Positions 47,789 through 56,913 of a DNA stretch of 64,000 nt are shown here, in pieces (position 1 is the first letter of the stretch; each line of letters starts with the position of its first letter). This stretch comes from Planctomycetales bacterium. GTDB lineage: Bacteria > Planctomycetota > Planctomycetia > Planctomycetales > Planctomycetaceae. The notes under the pieces are model-generated. The model saw only the letters and a program-made list of their open reading frames with translations. It had not been told where the DNA came from and searched no databases. The stretch is taken from NCBI GenBank assembly GCA_026400835.1, contig JAPLOA010000054.1, positions 1-64,000 of the forward strand. Direction: 5' to 3'. Made by a program: the position numbers and the translations under genes.

Positions 47789-49278
47789 AGGGCCTGATCT
47801 TCACGTGGCTCCTCACTTTGCTGGGTGTTTCCGCATCATTTATTCGTCCGTATCATGGCTTCCTTGTTTACGTCGCATTGGCGGTCTTGCGTCCGGATGC
47901 GTTGTGGAGCAGTCATATTCAGGGCGGTCGATTCAGTATGATTGTGGCATCGGCGATGCTGCTCAACTGGTTCGTACGCTGCTGCGGCAACTGGAATCTG
48001 GGACCAGCTCGCCGAGTGGTGCTGTTTTTCCTCAGTTATTGGCTATGGAGCGTATTCCTTGCGTTGGGTGCTGACAGTCCGCCCCACGCCTGGTACTTCG
48101 TGGAACAGCAGTCAAAGATTGTATTGCCATTTCTGGTCGGAATTACCACCGTGCAATCGTCAGTCGATTTGCGACGGCTGGCGTGGGTGATTGTTGTCTG
48201 CCAGGGATATGTTTCGTTTGAACTGAATCGTTACTACTTCAGCGGATACAACTTTCTGTGGGAGGAGGGATTCGCGAGTCTCGATAACAACTCGATGGCC
48301 ATCGGGCTGGTGACCACGCTTGGCGTGGCGTTCTTTCTGTTCTTCTATGAAACGAGCACGATCCGTCGAGCGATTATTGCGGGCTGTGCAGCGTTTATTG
48401 GTCACGCGATTCTGTTTTCGTTCTCTCGGGGAGCGATGCTGGCGACGGTCATTTTCCTTGGGATCTCGTTCTTCATCATTCGTAAGACGACGTTGCATTA
48501 TGCCGTCTACGGTCTGGGAATTCTGGTGGTCGTGCTTGGCGCCGGACCTCAGGTTCGTGACCGCTTCATGGAGACCTTTGCTCAGGAAAACGGTGTTCGT
48601 GAAGCGTCGGCTCAGAGCCGTCTGGATCTGTGGCGCAACTGTATTACTCTCCTGGCCGAAGATCCTGTCATGGGCTGTGGACCGGACCATTGGCCTCTGC
48701 ATGCTCATGAATTTGGCTGGCCGGCCGGCAAAGAAGCGCACAGCTTGTGGGTACAAACGCTGGTCGAATTGGGAGTTCCCGGTTTCCTGATGTACGTCGG
48801 GTTCTTCGTGATAGTACTGGTTCGCTGTTGGAGGTTGCTGCAGAAAACTTTGAATGATGAGGACACCTGGTTCGCGGATTCGGCGCGAATGACGATCGCG
48901 TCGCTCGTTGGTTTTATGGTCTCCGCTCAGTTCGTAAGTCTGGAAGCTCTGGAGATTCCGTATTACGTTGCGTTGCTTGGTGCAGGTTCGCTGGTCGTCC
49001 ATGCTCGCGCCGTTCAGGCGACTCAGGCCGCTGTTTTGGTTCCAGCAGATGCAGGCACCGAGAGCCGGAATCATGCTGATGCGGGAAAATCGGTTCATGA
49101 AGACCAACCGGCCTTTGATTCTATTCCCGTACTCCCCCAGCGGCGATACATGAATAGTTCGGCTGATGAGCAGCCAGCATGCCCGGCAATGTCAATTGCG
49201 ACGACCGTTGCTGAGCCGGCAGGAATCCGTGATTGGCGTTACATGACAGATGGTGAATTCGCTCCGATTATGAACTAG
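47785..49278 (+). CDS. O-antigen-ligase-like polymerase (exosortase-A-associated)
   Basis: This 497-residue membrane protein has about ten helices and is of the WaaL/Wzy_C type, with a periplasmic loop and the conserved core MGCGPDHWPLHAHEFGWPAGKEAHSLWV at about 310-335 (given here in parts: MGCGPDHW, then EAHSLW). The N-terminus resembles the exosortase-A-associated putative O-glycosylation ligase family. The C-terminal 75 residues are hydrophilic. It likely polymerises or transfers the polysaccharide in the periplasm. The ATG at 47785 overlaps the stop of the glycosyltransferase by 4 bp, so translation is coupled. Confidence 0.9.
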   Translation: MKGLIFTWLLTLLGVSASFIRPYHGFLVYVALAVLRPDALWSSHIQGGRFSMIVASAMLLNWFVRCCGNWNLGPARRVVLFFLSYWLWSVFLALGADSPPHAWYFVEQQSKIVLPFLVGITTVQSSVDLRRLAWVIVVCQGYVSFELNRYYFSGYNFLWEEGFASLDNNSMAIGLVTTLGVAFFLFFYETSTIRRAIIAGCAAFIGHAILFSFSRGAMLATVIFLGISFFIIRKTTLHYAVYGLGILVVVLGAGPQVRDRFMETFAQENGVREASAQSRLDLWRNCITLLAEDPVMGCGPDHWPLHAHEFGWPAGKEAHSLWVQTLVELGVPGFLMYVGFFVIVLVRCWRLLQKTLNDEDTWFADSARMTIASLVGFMVSAQFVSLEALEIPYYVALLGAGSLVVHARAVQATQAAVLVPADAGTESRNHADAGKSVHEDQPAFDSIPVLPQRRYMNSSADEQPACPAMSIATTVAEPAGIRDWRYMTDGEFAPIMN

Positions 49279-49618
49279 TGCTCAGTCATAGCCTTGAGAA
49301 TCTGTCCGGAACGAGGAGTACTCAGCCCCTTTGGGGTCGCCTGGCGACTGGTTCCCAATATTTTCTGAACACTCATACCTGTGCTGAACCCACCTGTGCT
49401 GAACCAGCCCGGGGATTGGGTGAAAGTACGCAGGAAGCGTCCCTGATGACAGCAAAAGGAATCGCGTTATTCCGGAACCCAGCCCCTCGAAACTTTTCTC
49501 TTTCGGCCGCTCAGCGACCTATGTTTGAAAATGCCCGGAATCCGCAACGGCTGCGGATGTGCAGCGTGTTGTTCAGCCTGATGGATAAAAAAACTCAGCG
49601 GGCGCGGAGAAGATTGTA
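49279..49618. other. Gene-free spacer
   Basis: 340 bp inside the polysaccharide locus. The only frame spans the whole gap with a GTG start and has no features of a protein. It contains a short CCTGTGCTGAACC direct repeat (about 49378-49404). Confidence 0.55.
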
Positions 49619-51148
49619 ATGTCGGCGGAAATCCACTTCACCAACTCCCGAGGGGCTGCCGTCCAGCGGAAGAAGTCTGCGCTGCAGATTATTTTGACGG
49701 GATTAGGGCTTTTGGGAGTAGTCGTTCTCTTTGCACGAGAAGGATCCAACCCGCGTCCTTATTCTCTGCCAGCGGCAACAACTGATGCCGCGGTGACAGC
49801 CTTAACCGCAACTGACGAGATACCCCAGATTGCGACCGAGATTCAGGAACCGGAAACCGCAGAGATTGCGGCTCAGGAAACCGCACCATCAGTGCCTGTT
49901 GTTGATGAAGTCTCTGTCCCCACGTTTCGAGCAAAGAATTCCGTATCATCCATTCGACATGTTGCGCCGCTGCATGAGCAGATGGTGACTCCGGGGAACT
50001 TTGAATACCTCGGAGCCTTTCGGCCCCCACACACGGATGACGCGAAAACACGTTTCACTTATGGCGGCTGTGCCATGGCGTTTCACGAACAGGGTGATGC
50101 AGGCGGCGATGCTGACGGCTACTCCGGGTCCTTATTCCTGTCCGGGCATCGGCATGAGAATCTTGTCGCAGAAATCAGCATTCCGCAACCAGTGATTTCG
50201 CATTCGATGCATGAACTTCCGGTGGCGTCCGTGCTGCAGCCGCTCAGTGATATCACCGCGGGCATTCGTGAGTACATGACTCAGGGGTCCAGCGAGCCGT
50301 TTCAAATTGGCGGCTTATGTGTTGTCGGCAACCGAATGCACTGGACGTTGTATAAATACTATAACGTCGAGACCGTCGACTATCCCTCGCATGGTGTATC
50401 ATCGTTAACTCTTTCTGATCCGAGGCCGGAGGGACTCTGGCATCTGGGGCCTTCGAACACGGGCCGTTCCGAATGGCACTCTTACAAACATGCCGGATAC
50501 ATTTTTGAGATTCCTCCGGATCAGGCGAAGCAATGGTGGTTTGGTGGTCGCAGTCTTATCTCCGGGCTGCAGATTGCAACGGGATTAAACATTGCCAGCC
50601 ACGGTCCGGCGATGTTTGCCTATAACCTTCCTGAAGGAAGTGTCTCAAAGAATCACGATCTCGATGCGCTACCACTGGTGTATAACGACATTGCACGTCC
50701 GGCTCCCGACTTTATTCCGTCTGATCGCTGGACCGGTGGCGCATGGCTGACGCTGAACGACAAGCATACGGTCATCATTGCGGGACGAAAGTCGCTGGGT
50801 GAGTCCTACTACGGTGAAGCGAGACCTCACGATTGTTCAAGCGATAAGGGTTTCCACGGCGCGCCGTATGAAGCTCAAATCCGTTTCTATGCCCCGCAGT
50901 TGCTCGCCGCAACAGCCGCAGGAAAAACCGAACCGACCTCTGTCAAACCGTGGGATGTCTGGGACCACGATTCGCCGGGTGGCGGATTCAAGAAGTACCT
51001 TTTTCCCACATGTACCCAGTTGTTGGGCGGGCTGGCCTACGATCGAAAGAACAACCTTCTTTACGTTGTTCAGATCGATGCGGGGACGACCATTGATCAA
51101 CCGTTTGAACTCCTTCCGGCCATCCATGTGTTTCGAATCGTCCCATAG
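49619..51148 (+). CDS. Unknown envelope protein of polysaccharide locus
   Basis: This 509-residue protein has an uncleaved membrane segment near the N-terminus (about 22-40, LQIILTGLGLLGVVVLF), a Thr/Ala/Glu/Pro-rich linker (about 45-95), and a large soluble domain (about 115-509). The soluble part is rich in Trp, Tyr, His and Gly with repeating blade-like strands (YLGAFRPPH, GSLFLSGHRHENLVAEI, GGAWLTLNDKHTVIIAG, KNNLLYVVQID). These suggest a beta-propeller. No family was recognised. Because it sits between the ligase-like and the methyltransferase genes, a role in processing or anchoring the polymer is plausible (inference). The start ATG at 49619 gives the shortest leader before the membrane helix. 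Confidence 0.75.
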   Translation: MSAEIHFTNSRGAAVQRKKSALQIILTGLGLLGVVVLFAREGSNPRPYSLPAATTDAAVTALTATDEIPQIATEIQEPETAEIAAQETAPSVPVVDEVSVPTFRAKNSVSSIRHVAPLHEQMVTPGNFEYLGAFRPPHTDDAKTRFTYGGCAMAFHEQGDAGGDADGYSGSLFLSGHRHENLVAEISIPQPVISHSMHELPVASVLQPLSDITAGIREYMTQGSSEPFQIGGLCVVGNRMHWTLYKYYNVETVDYPSHGVSSLTLSDPRPEGLWHLGPSNTGRSEWHSYKHAGYIFEIPPDQAKQWWFGGRSLISGLQIATGLNIASHGPAMFAYNLPEGSVSKNHDLDALPLVYNDIARPAPDFIPSDRWTGGAWLTLNDKHTVIIAGRKSLGESYYGEARPHDCSSDKGFHGAPYEAQIRFYAPQLLAATAAGKTEPTSVKPWDVWDHDSPGGGFKKYLFPTCTQLLGGLAYDRKNNLLYVVQIDAGTTIDQPFELLPAIHVFRIVP

Positions 51149-51318
51149 CAGTCTCGAGGCCAATGTCACGATAGTCACAGCCGTTTCCAACCTCGACATC
51201 GCTCGGGTTGCTCGGTCGCAAAACAAGGCTCGCACAGTGCGAGTCTGAAACCTCGCAGGATTCCACCCCAGCCCGAAATCAAAGTTTTTGCCCGTGAGGC
51301 GATCTCCAAGGATCTCAA

Positions 51319-52338
51319 ATGTCTCTGACCATTGAAGCCATCCCAGAAGCTGAAGAAGTGGAAACCGCCAGGACCGTTAAGGGCGGCCGCCTCAAAGGGC
51401 TTGTTCGCAGTCGTTGTCCTTTGTGTGACAGCAGTCACTCACGTCCGGAAACGAAGATTGCCGGGTACCAGATGGACAAGTGCTCCGACTGCGGCCTGGT
51501 GTTCATGAATCCGCGTTGTACCGTCGAGCATCTGGAAGCGATCTATACCGTCCGTGATGAAGAAGAACTGATCAATCTGTATGCACGCATCGCCACTCCG
51601 AAAGTGATTGGTGAGTATCACGAAAAGCTGGCAAAGATTGAGCGGATCATGCCCGGTAAGGGAAAGCTGCTCGATTTCGCCTGCGCCGCGGGATACTTCT
51701 TTGAGCAGGCTCAGCAGCGAGGCTGGGATGCGCACGGATGTGATGTCGGGGTCTGGGCTGGTCGAGCCGCTGCGGTTCGCGGACTAAAGAATATGCACAT
51801 CGGCGAACTGGACACGCTGGGATTCCCGGATGAGTCGTTTGATGTCGTGTATGCCGCCCAGGTCTTCGAGCATCTGCTGTATCCCCTGCAGGATCTGAAG
51901 ACCTTGCTGCGAGTCCTGAAGCCGGGAGGGCTGTTGTACATTGACGTACCAAATTATCGGACTCTGCCGATCATGCTGGGACGAGATGATTTCATGCTGA
52001 ATGAACCTCCGCAGCACATCAATTACTTTACGCCAACAACGCTGAAGAAAATGCTTCAGGATGCTGGCCTGCAATCAATAAAGATCGGTTCGGGTGGCGG
52101 TCTGAAATGGGAGAACCTCCTCGGCCGACCGATCAGCAGTGACATTGCCGATGCCTATGGCCTGACGGGCAATTCCGCCCCGGCCACGAGGCCTCAGAAG
52201 CCGTCGCTGCCAAGTCGAGTGAAGTCAACAGCAATCAGTGTGGCGAAATCGATCGTCGTCAATCCCCTGCTTTATGGGCAGGCAAAGGTGGGGATCAATT
52301 TAACTTCGATCAGTATCAAGCCGCCGAAGCAAACCTGA
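51319..52338 (+). CDS. Zinc-ribbon SAM-dependent methyltransferase
   Basis: This 339-residue class I methyltransferase carries an N-terminal zinc ribbon (C33-x2-C36, C55-x2-C58), as in sugar-modifying methyltransferases. The SAM region starts near LLDFACAAGYFFE (about 117-129) with VVYAAQVFEHLLYPLQDL and LRVLKPGGLLYIDVPN further on. It probably methylates a nucleotide sugar or polymer residue in the exopolysaccharide pathway. AAGGATCTCAA precedes the ATG at 51319. It follows the unknown protein by 170 bp and precedes the flippase. Confidence 0.87.
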   Translation: MSLTIEAIPEAEEVETARTVKGGRLKGLVRSRCPLCDSSHSRPETKIAGYQMDKCSDCGLVFMNPRCTVEHLEAIYTVRDEEELINLYARIATPKVIGEYHEKLAKIERIMPGKGKLLDFACAAGYFFEQAQQRGWDAHGCDVGVWAGRAAAVRGLKNMHIGELDTLGFPDESFDVVYAAQVFEHLLYPLQDLKTLLRVLKPGGLLYIDVPNYRTLPIMLGRDDFMLNEPPQHINYFTPTTLKKMLQDAGLQSIKIGSGGGLKWENLLGRPISSDIADAYGLTGNSAPATRPQKPSLPSRVKSTAISVAKSIVVNPLLYGQAKVGINLTSISIKPPKQT

Positions 52339-52661
52339 GGGCCGAGGACGAGTTGAAAGGTCGAATCGGCCGGTTCGTGCCCCGAAAGAATCGGAGCATT
52401 CGTCATGACCTGCAGCACGCGAGTATTTGATCGATGACTTTCGTCCACATGATGAGGCCCACGGTCAACGTCCCTCAGGCACACCAATCCCGACCTAGTC
52501 TGAAGCGTCGCCCGGACAACGCTTGCTATTGTGATAGAGCCTGACAAAGGCAAAGTCATTGCCCCAAAGGAACCTACCGGTTCGAGCCTCAAAACCGCTC
52601 ACGCTGCAAGCTTCCCGAAGAGGCGTGCACGGTGCGTTCCAGAAAATTGTGCAGGACGCTA
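52339..52661. other. Spacer before flippase
   Basis: About 320 bp with no gene or repeat recognised. AGGAC, close to the ATG at 52662, is the probable ribosome binding site of the flippase. Confidence 0.55.
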
Positions 52662-54230
52662 ATGAAGCCACTCCGTGAACTCTTGCAGCATTCTTCCGTG
52701 TACGCGGTCGGTCAGATCCTGAATCGACTCGCGTCCGTGTTGTTGCTGCCACTCTATACTCACTGTCTTTCGACAGCAGATTATGGTGTCACGGCAATTC
52801 TGGACCTGACGGCTGTGATTCTTTCGCTGATGATCGGCGGAGGCATGGTCTCCGCGGTCACTCGGTTTCACTTCGACGGGGATACATCAGCTCATCGCGA
52901 TCGGCTCTGGTGGACCGGGCTGACTTATCTCGCCATGACTTCCTGCGTCGTGCTGCTGCCGATGTGGATGGGGCGACAACTTCTTTCCGACCTGACGCTC
53001 GGGGACAATTATCCGAACGGGGCCCGACTCTACACGCTGACCCTGGCCACGATTATTGTGCAGAACGTGGGTCAGTTAGTGGAGGCGTATCTCCGAGTAT
53101 TAAAATGGTCGGGCCTGTTTGTTGCGATCTCACTGGGGCGACTGCTCCTGAACGTGTCGCTGAACGTGTGGCTGCTTGTCGGAATGGACATGGGGGTCGA
53201 AGGCCTTTTGCTGGGTAACTTCACGGCATCAGCGATCCATGCGGCGGCACTGATGATTGTCTTCCTGAAGACTCGAGGAGCGTTTCGATTTGATCTGGCA
53301 CTGTCGATCGAAATGCTGCGATTCAGCATGCCGTTGCTGGTCACCGCGATCATGGCCATGCTGATGCACGAGGCCGATCGTTACTTCATTCGTGTCTTTA
53401 TCAACATGGATGAGGTCGGAGTGTATTCCCTCGCCCACAAGATCGCATTTGCTGTCAACACGCTGTGTCTGCTGCCGTTTGCCTCGATCTGGCAAGTGGC
53501 CATTTATGACATTAATCGTATGCCCAAAGCCGATGATCTCTACGCCGGGGTGTTTCGCTGGTTTCTTGGCGGCTTGGGAATCCTGTTGCTCGGGGCCGCG
53601 TTGACGGTGCATCCTGTTCTGCCGTTGATGACACCGGACGCTTACGGTGATGCGACTGATCTGATTTCCGTGATTCTGCTGGGATTTTTTCTGTTTGGCC
53701 TGCAGCTTCAGTTTGAAGTGCCCGCGATGCTGTCGAAGAAAACAAAGCGACTTGTGCCCGGAAGCGTGATAGGAGTCGTAGTGAACGTCGTTGGTAACTT
53801 TTTGCTTGTTCCTGCCTACGGCAGCTGGGGAGCCGCATGGGTCGGTGTTCTGACTTATGCGTCGTTCTCGTTTACAACGCTGCTGATGTGTCGCTCGATT
53901 CGTCCGATTCCTTATCCATGGAAGAGCAGTATTCTCGTCAGTGCGGGATTCTGTGGCAGCTATGTGGCCTTGCGATACGGACTGTTTCCGTCGGTCGGTT
54001 TCTGGACAGAATTACTGGCATCCGTCGGTTGCTGTGCTGCCTGGGCCGTTGCACTTTTCGGCCGTGATGGCATGGAATGGTGGTCGACTCGACAGATTCC
54101 GGTTCCGTCATACGAGGTAGCAGCGTCAGACGCAGAAACGACACGAATGCATCAGAGTTCTGCGGGAACAGTTTCCTCAGGTGCCCGCGTCGCTAACGAA
54201 GTCATGGCCCCCGAAACCGTCAGCGCGTGA
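52662..54230 (+). CDS. Wzx-type polysaccharide flippase
   Basis: This 522-residue membrane protein has 12-14 predicted helices and the MOP-superfamily start (HSSVYAVGQILNRLASVLLLPLYTHCLSTADYG, about 9-42, given here for its family pattern only in part: HSSVYAVGQILNR). It should flip the lipid-linked repeat unit across the inner membrane. The hydrophilic tail after about 470 is unusual but not conserved. The start at 52662 is preferred over 52632 because it has AGGAC upstream and begins at the family motif. The next gene starts 9 bp after its stop. Confidence 0.9.
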   Translation: MKPLRELLQHSSVYAVGQILNRLASVLLLPLYTHCLSTADYGVTAILDLTAVILSLMIGGGMVSAVTRFHFDGDTSAHRDRLWWTGLTYLAMTSCVVLLPMWMGRQLLSDLTLGDNYPNGARLYTLTLATIIVQNVGQLVEAYLRVLKWSGLFVAISLGRLLLNVSLNVWLLVGMDMGVEGLLLGNFTASAIHAAALMIVFLKTRGAFRFDLALSIEMLRFSMPLLVTAIMAMLMHEADRYFIRVFINMDEVGVYSLAHKIAFAVNTLCLLPFASIWQVAIYDINRMPKADDLYAGVFRWFLGGLGILLLGAALTVHPVLPLMTPDAYGDATDLISVILLGFFLFGLQLQFEVPAMLSKKTKRLVPGSVIGVVVNVVGNFLLVPAYGSWGAAWVGVLTYASFSFTTLLMCRSIRPIPYPWKSSILVSAGFCGSYVALRYGLFPSVGFWTELLASVGCCAAWAVALFGRDGMEWWSTRQIPVPSYEVAASDAETTRMHQSSAGTVSSGARVANEVMAPETVSA

Positions 54231-54239
54231 TTCGACAAC

Positions 54240-54905
54240 ATGAAACGATTCGTGAAGCAATCTCTGTCAGCGTTGTCTGCGACGATCGTATTTCCTGCGG
54301 TCTGTCTGTTCCAACTGCAGGCGGCCATTACCGGAGCTGATCGCGTCTTCGGCAGTTGGAGCCAGCTGTTCAGCCTTATTCCCGGGCTGACGGGTGTCTA
54401 TCTGCGTCACGCCTTCCTGCGTATGACGACCAGAGGTTGTGGCGAGGATGCCTGCATCTCCTTTGGCACGCTGTTCTCTCATCCCGGCGTCTCGCTCGGC
54501 CGGTCGGTTTACATCGGAAACTACTGCTCGATCGGTGATGTTACAATGGAAGACGACGTGCTGATTGCCTCGCACGTCTCGATCATGAATGGCTGCCGTC
54601 AGCACGGTACAGAGCGGCTGGACATTCCCGTGCGTGAACAAACCGGCATTTACGAACCGGTGACCATTGGTTGCGATTCGTGGATTGGTGAGCGAGCCAC
54701 CGTGGCGGCCAATGTCGGCCGGCATTGCATTATCGGAGCCGGTGCTTTGGTCTTATCGCCGGTGCCTGATTACAGCATCGCGGTTGGTGTCCCCGCGCGA
54801 GTCATTCGGGATCGACGTCAGCCGCAATCCACAAGTCATATTGAAGCATCGCTTGATCGAGCAGATTGCATGATGAAAAGTCTGCTCTCGACGGCTCTCA
54901 AATGA
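54240..54905 (+). CDS. Hexapeptide-repeat acyltransferase
   Basis: This 221-residue protein has an N-terminal hydrophobic segment (about 12-30) and a left-handed beta helix (about 85-195) with hexapeptide-type turns: VSLGRSVYIGNYCSIGDV, VTIGCDSWIGERATV, HCIIGAGALVLSPV. The active-site His pattern is not distinct. LbH acetyltransferases acetylate sugars or serine-type substrates; here the exopolysaccharide is the likely target. It follows the flippase by only 9 bp and so is co-transcribed. It closes the polysaccharide locus, after which a long inverted repeat begins. Confidence 0.87.
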   Translation: MKRFVKQSLSALSATIVFPAVCLFQLQAAITGADRVFGSWSQLFSLIPGLTGVYLRHAFLRMTTRGCGEDACISFGTLFSHPGVSLGRSVYIGNYCSIGDVTMEDDVLIASHVSIMNGCRQHGTERLDIPVREQTGIYEPVTIGCDSWIGERATVAANVGRHCIIGAGALVLSPVPDYSIAVGVPARVIRDRRQPQSTSHIEASLDRADCMMKSLLSTALK

Positions 54906-54972
54906 TCACGTTTCAACTGTCCCGGACGGTGCCAAAATCACTTCGCCCTTGAATCATGTGGCGACTTAAGCC

Positions 54973-55071
54973 GGTGTGCCTGCGCTCGCTAAGGCTCACT
55001 TGTCACACCCTACGAAAAACGGTGCAATTTGTAGGGTGTGACAAGTTCGCCCAGGCGAACGCAGGCACACC
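54973..55071. repeat. Long inverted repeat, family D
   Basis: The left arm GGTGTGCCTGCGC..TTGTCACACCCTAC (54973-55012) and right arm GTAGGGTGTGACAA..GCAGGCACACC (55031-55071) pair imperfectly over about 40 bp, with the first and last 12-14 bp perfect. A degenerate copy is at 25757-25833. It is located directly after the polysaccharide locus. Confidence 0.85.
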
Positions 55072-55160
55072 ATTCACGGAGACACTCCTGAACAAAAACC
55101 GTCGCGGGAAGCAAAGCCTGCACCAGACGATTAGCGGAACGACATTCGTGTCAGCAAACG

Positions 55161-55203
55161 AAAAAAGGGAGCACTCTGCAGACAAGTCCACAGAACACTC
55201 CCT
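55161..55203 (-). terminator. Terminator of the DUF1559 gene
   Basis: On the minus strand the 12-bp stem GGGAGTGTTCTG / CAGAGTGCTCCC, with G-T pairs, is followed by TTTTTT. It lies about 56 bp after the stop of 55259-56368. Confidence 0.85.
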
Positions 55204-55258
55204 CATTGTGGTTCGACCAAAACGCATCGCTCGTCAGAGCATCGTATCCTCGCGTTGA

Positions 55259-56368
55259 CTAGAATTCGCCAATCACTTCCCCGCCTGCCTTTGTTCCCAA
55301 TGCTCCCCAGACACCATAAGGGCTGCGAGCACCAAGTGTTGTGGCGACGGCAAGGTTGCCCGTGTCGATGTTCTCGGAGATAAACCGCACTGAGCCGTCG
55401 GCCAGAAGAGCCTGAGCTCCTCCGGTGTGATAGCTGCTGGCAGCAAACATGCCGACGGCTCCGTCTGCATTGGGGTTGGAGTCATTGATGCATGACGGTC
55501 CGTTCGGAGGAGTGACGGTATAGAACGAATTGATTTCAGGCTGACCATCACACCAGATTGAACTGAATCGGCCCTTGATCCCAGCGCCTGTTGAATAGCG
55601 GGCTCCGGCTCGAATCGGAGCGGCTGCAGCGATGCAAGCTCCGGGATTAGTCGTGATTGTTCCAATCCCGGTGATAATCCCCTGGCCAATCATCGGACTG
55701 CCGGTGCCACCAATTCCGAAATTCGCCATCATGCGTTCGCTGATTGCCACGGTATTGCTTGTGCCATCGGTGATGTCACGCACCCCGAAGCAGCGACGCA
55801 GGCAGAATAGTCCGTTGACATTCTGAGCATCACGTCCGGTTCCGGGGTCTACGCCGATATAGTCTCCTCGGGAGAAGGCGTAACTGTTGTTGCCGCGAGC
55901 AGACAGAATCCCTGGATCTGAAGGACAGAGAAAGCCAGCAAATCTCTGAGTGTACCTTGTGACGCTAACGCCGCCGCTCCATGGCGCTGAACCACCATCG
56001 GGGATTCGAGGTGTCGTTGTCGCATCCGGGGCTGTGATCTGAGAGTAAAGTGCTGCCTGTTCGAGATATGGAAGCAGCGCAATGAAGCCTGTCCGGCGTT
56101 CATAGTTGCCATCGAGACGGCTAGGGTCGTTGTAGCCCACAGTGCCACCTTTGGCATTGCAGAACACACCGAAGACATCGTGGTAGTTGTGCAGGGCGAG
56201 GCCAAACTGTTTCAAGTTGTTCTTGCACTGAGTTCGGCGAGCGGACTCACGAGCTTGCTGCACTGCCGGCAGCAGAAGTGCAATCAGGATGGCAATGATC
56301 GCAATCACTACCAACAGTTCAATAAGCGTAAAACCCGGTCTTCTAGTGGCTGGTCGTTGGCTCAACAT
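55259..56368 (-). CDS. DUF1559 prepilin-like protein
   Basis: This 369-residue protein belongs to the planctomycete DUF1559 family. From the ATG at 56368 it opens [12 protein letters not shown] followed by [12 protein letters not shown], a type IV prepilin cleavage site (Gly12/Phe13) with hydrophobic helix. [18 protein letters not shown] (about 51-68) is the family's conserved motif. The C-terminus has the usual [25 protein letters not shown] precedes the ATG. Such proteins are exported by a type II or type IV pilus-like machine and are present in dozens of copies in planctomycete genomes; the function is unknown. A terminator follows. Confidence 0.95.
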   Translation of the reverse strand: MLSQRPATRRPGFTLIELLVVIAIIAILIALLLPAVQQARESARRTQCKNNLKQFGLALHNYHDVFGVFCNAKGGTVGYNDPSRLDGNYERRTGFIALLPYLEQAALYSQITAPDATTTPRIPDGGSAPWSGGVSVTRYTQRFAGFLCPSDPGILSARGNNSYAFSRGDYIGVDPGTGRDAQNVNGLFCLRRCFGVRDITDGTSNTVAISERMMANFGIGGTGSPMIGQGIITGIGTITTNPGACIAAAAPIRAGARYSTGAGIKGRFSSIWCDGQPEINSFYTVTPPNGPSCINDSNPNADGAVGMFAASSYHTGGAQALLADGSVRFISENIDTGNLAVATTLGARSPYGVWGALGTKAGGEVIGEF

Positions 56369-56570
56369 GGAGCGCTCCTTAGAAAGGGAAATATCACAAC
56401 ATGAAAACGAAAGGAAATTCATGAATATTTAATTATCCGCACATTTGCAACCTGAAAAGCAGCATTTTGCACACTTTTTTATCACACTCGTATAATCTGC
56501 ATGCGAGTGAATGTTTTTTGTTCACTCTTTGTTGGTTTATGCGTGACTGGCGTCATCGGATCATGGAAGC

Positions 56571-56758
56571 GGGTGTAGTCGCAGTTGGTTGTCAAAGTAG
56601 GTCCTTTCTGCCGGAAAGGACTTTCTCCGCAAGGCGAACCTTGGTTGCACCAGGGTGAGGATTGCTGGCTGCAAAGTAGCATCGCATGCACCGAAGTTGC
56701 GGCGAGCCGCGAAGTGCAGCCCTGCATGCAGGACCTACCGAGATCCGCGACTGCAGCC
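56571..56758. mobile_element. MITE-like element with terminal inverted repeats
   Basis: The ends GGGTGTAGTCGCAG (56571-56584) and ATCCGCGACTGCAGCC (56743-56758) are imperfect inverse complements. The element is flanked by direct repeats ATCGGATCATGGAAGC (56555-56570) and ATCGAATCATCGAAGC (56759-56774), matching 14 of 16. It holds an 8-bp hairpin (GTCCTTTC/GAAAGGAC) and no gene. A similar element is at 61365-61509. It lies between the divergent promoters of the DUF1559 and lipoprotein genes. Confidence 0.65.
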
Positions 56759-56913
56759 ATCGAATCATCGAAGCAGTGAGCTCGCAACAACTTGCCGAAC
56801 AAAACGTTCCTGATAGACTATGGTGTGACGCGGCGGTTCACCTTTTGTTTGCTTCCGATCGCGTTAGCCTGCACAGAACGTTGTTCTTAATAGCTTTTTT
56901 TAAGGGATTTGTG

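Noticed and set aside
49278-49619. 113-codon ORF between ligase-like and unknown protein genes
   Set aside because: GTG start overlapping the previous stop, low-complexity odd composition, no protein-like pattern.
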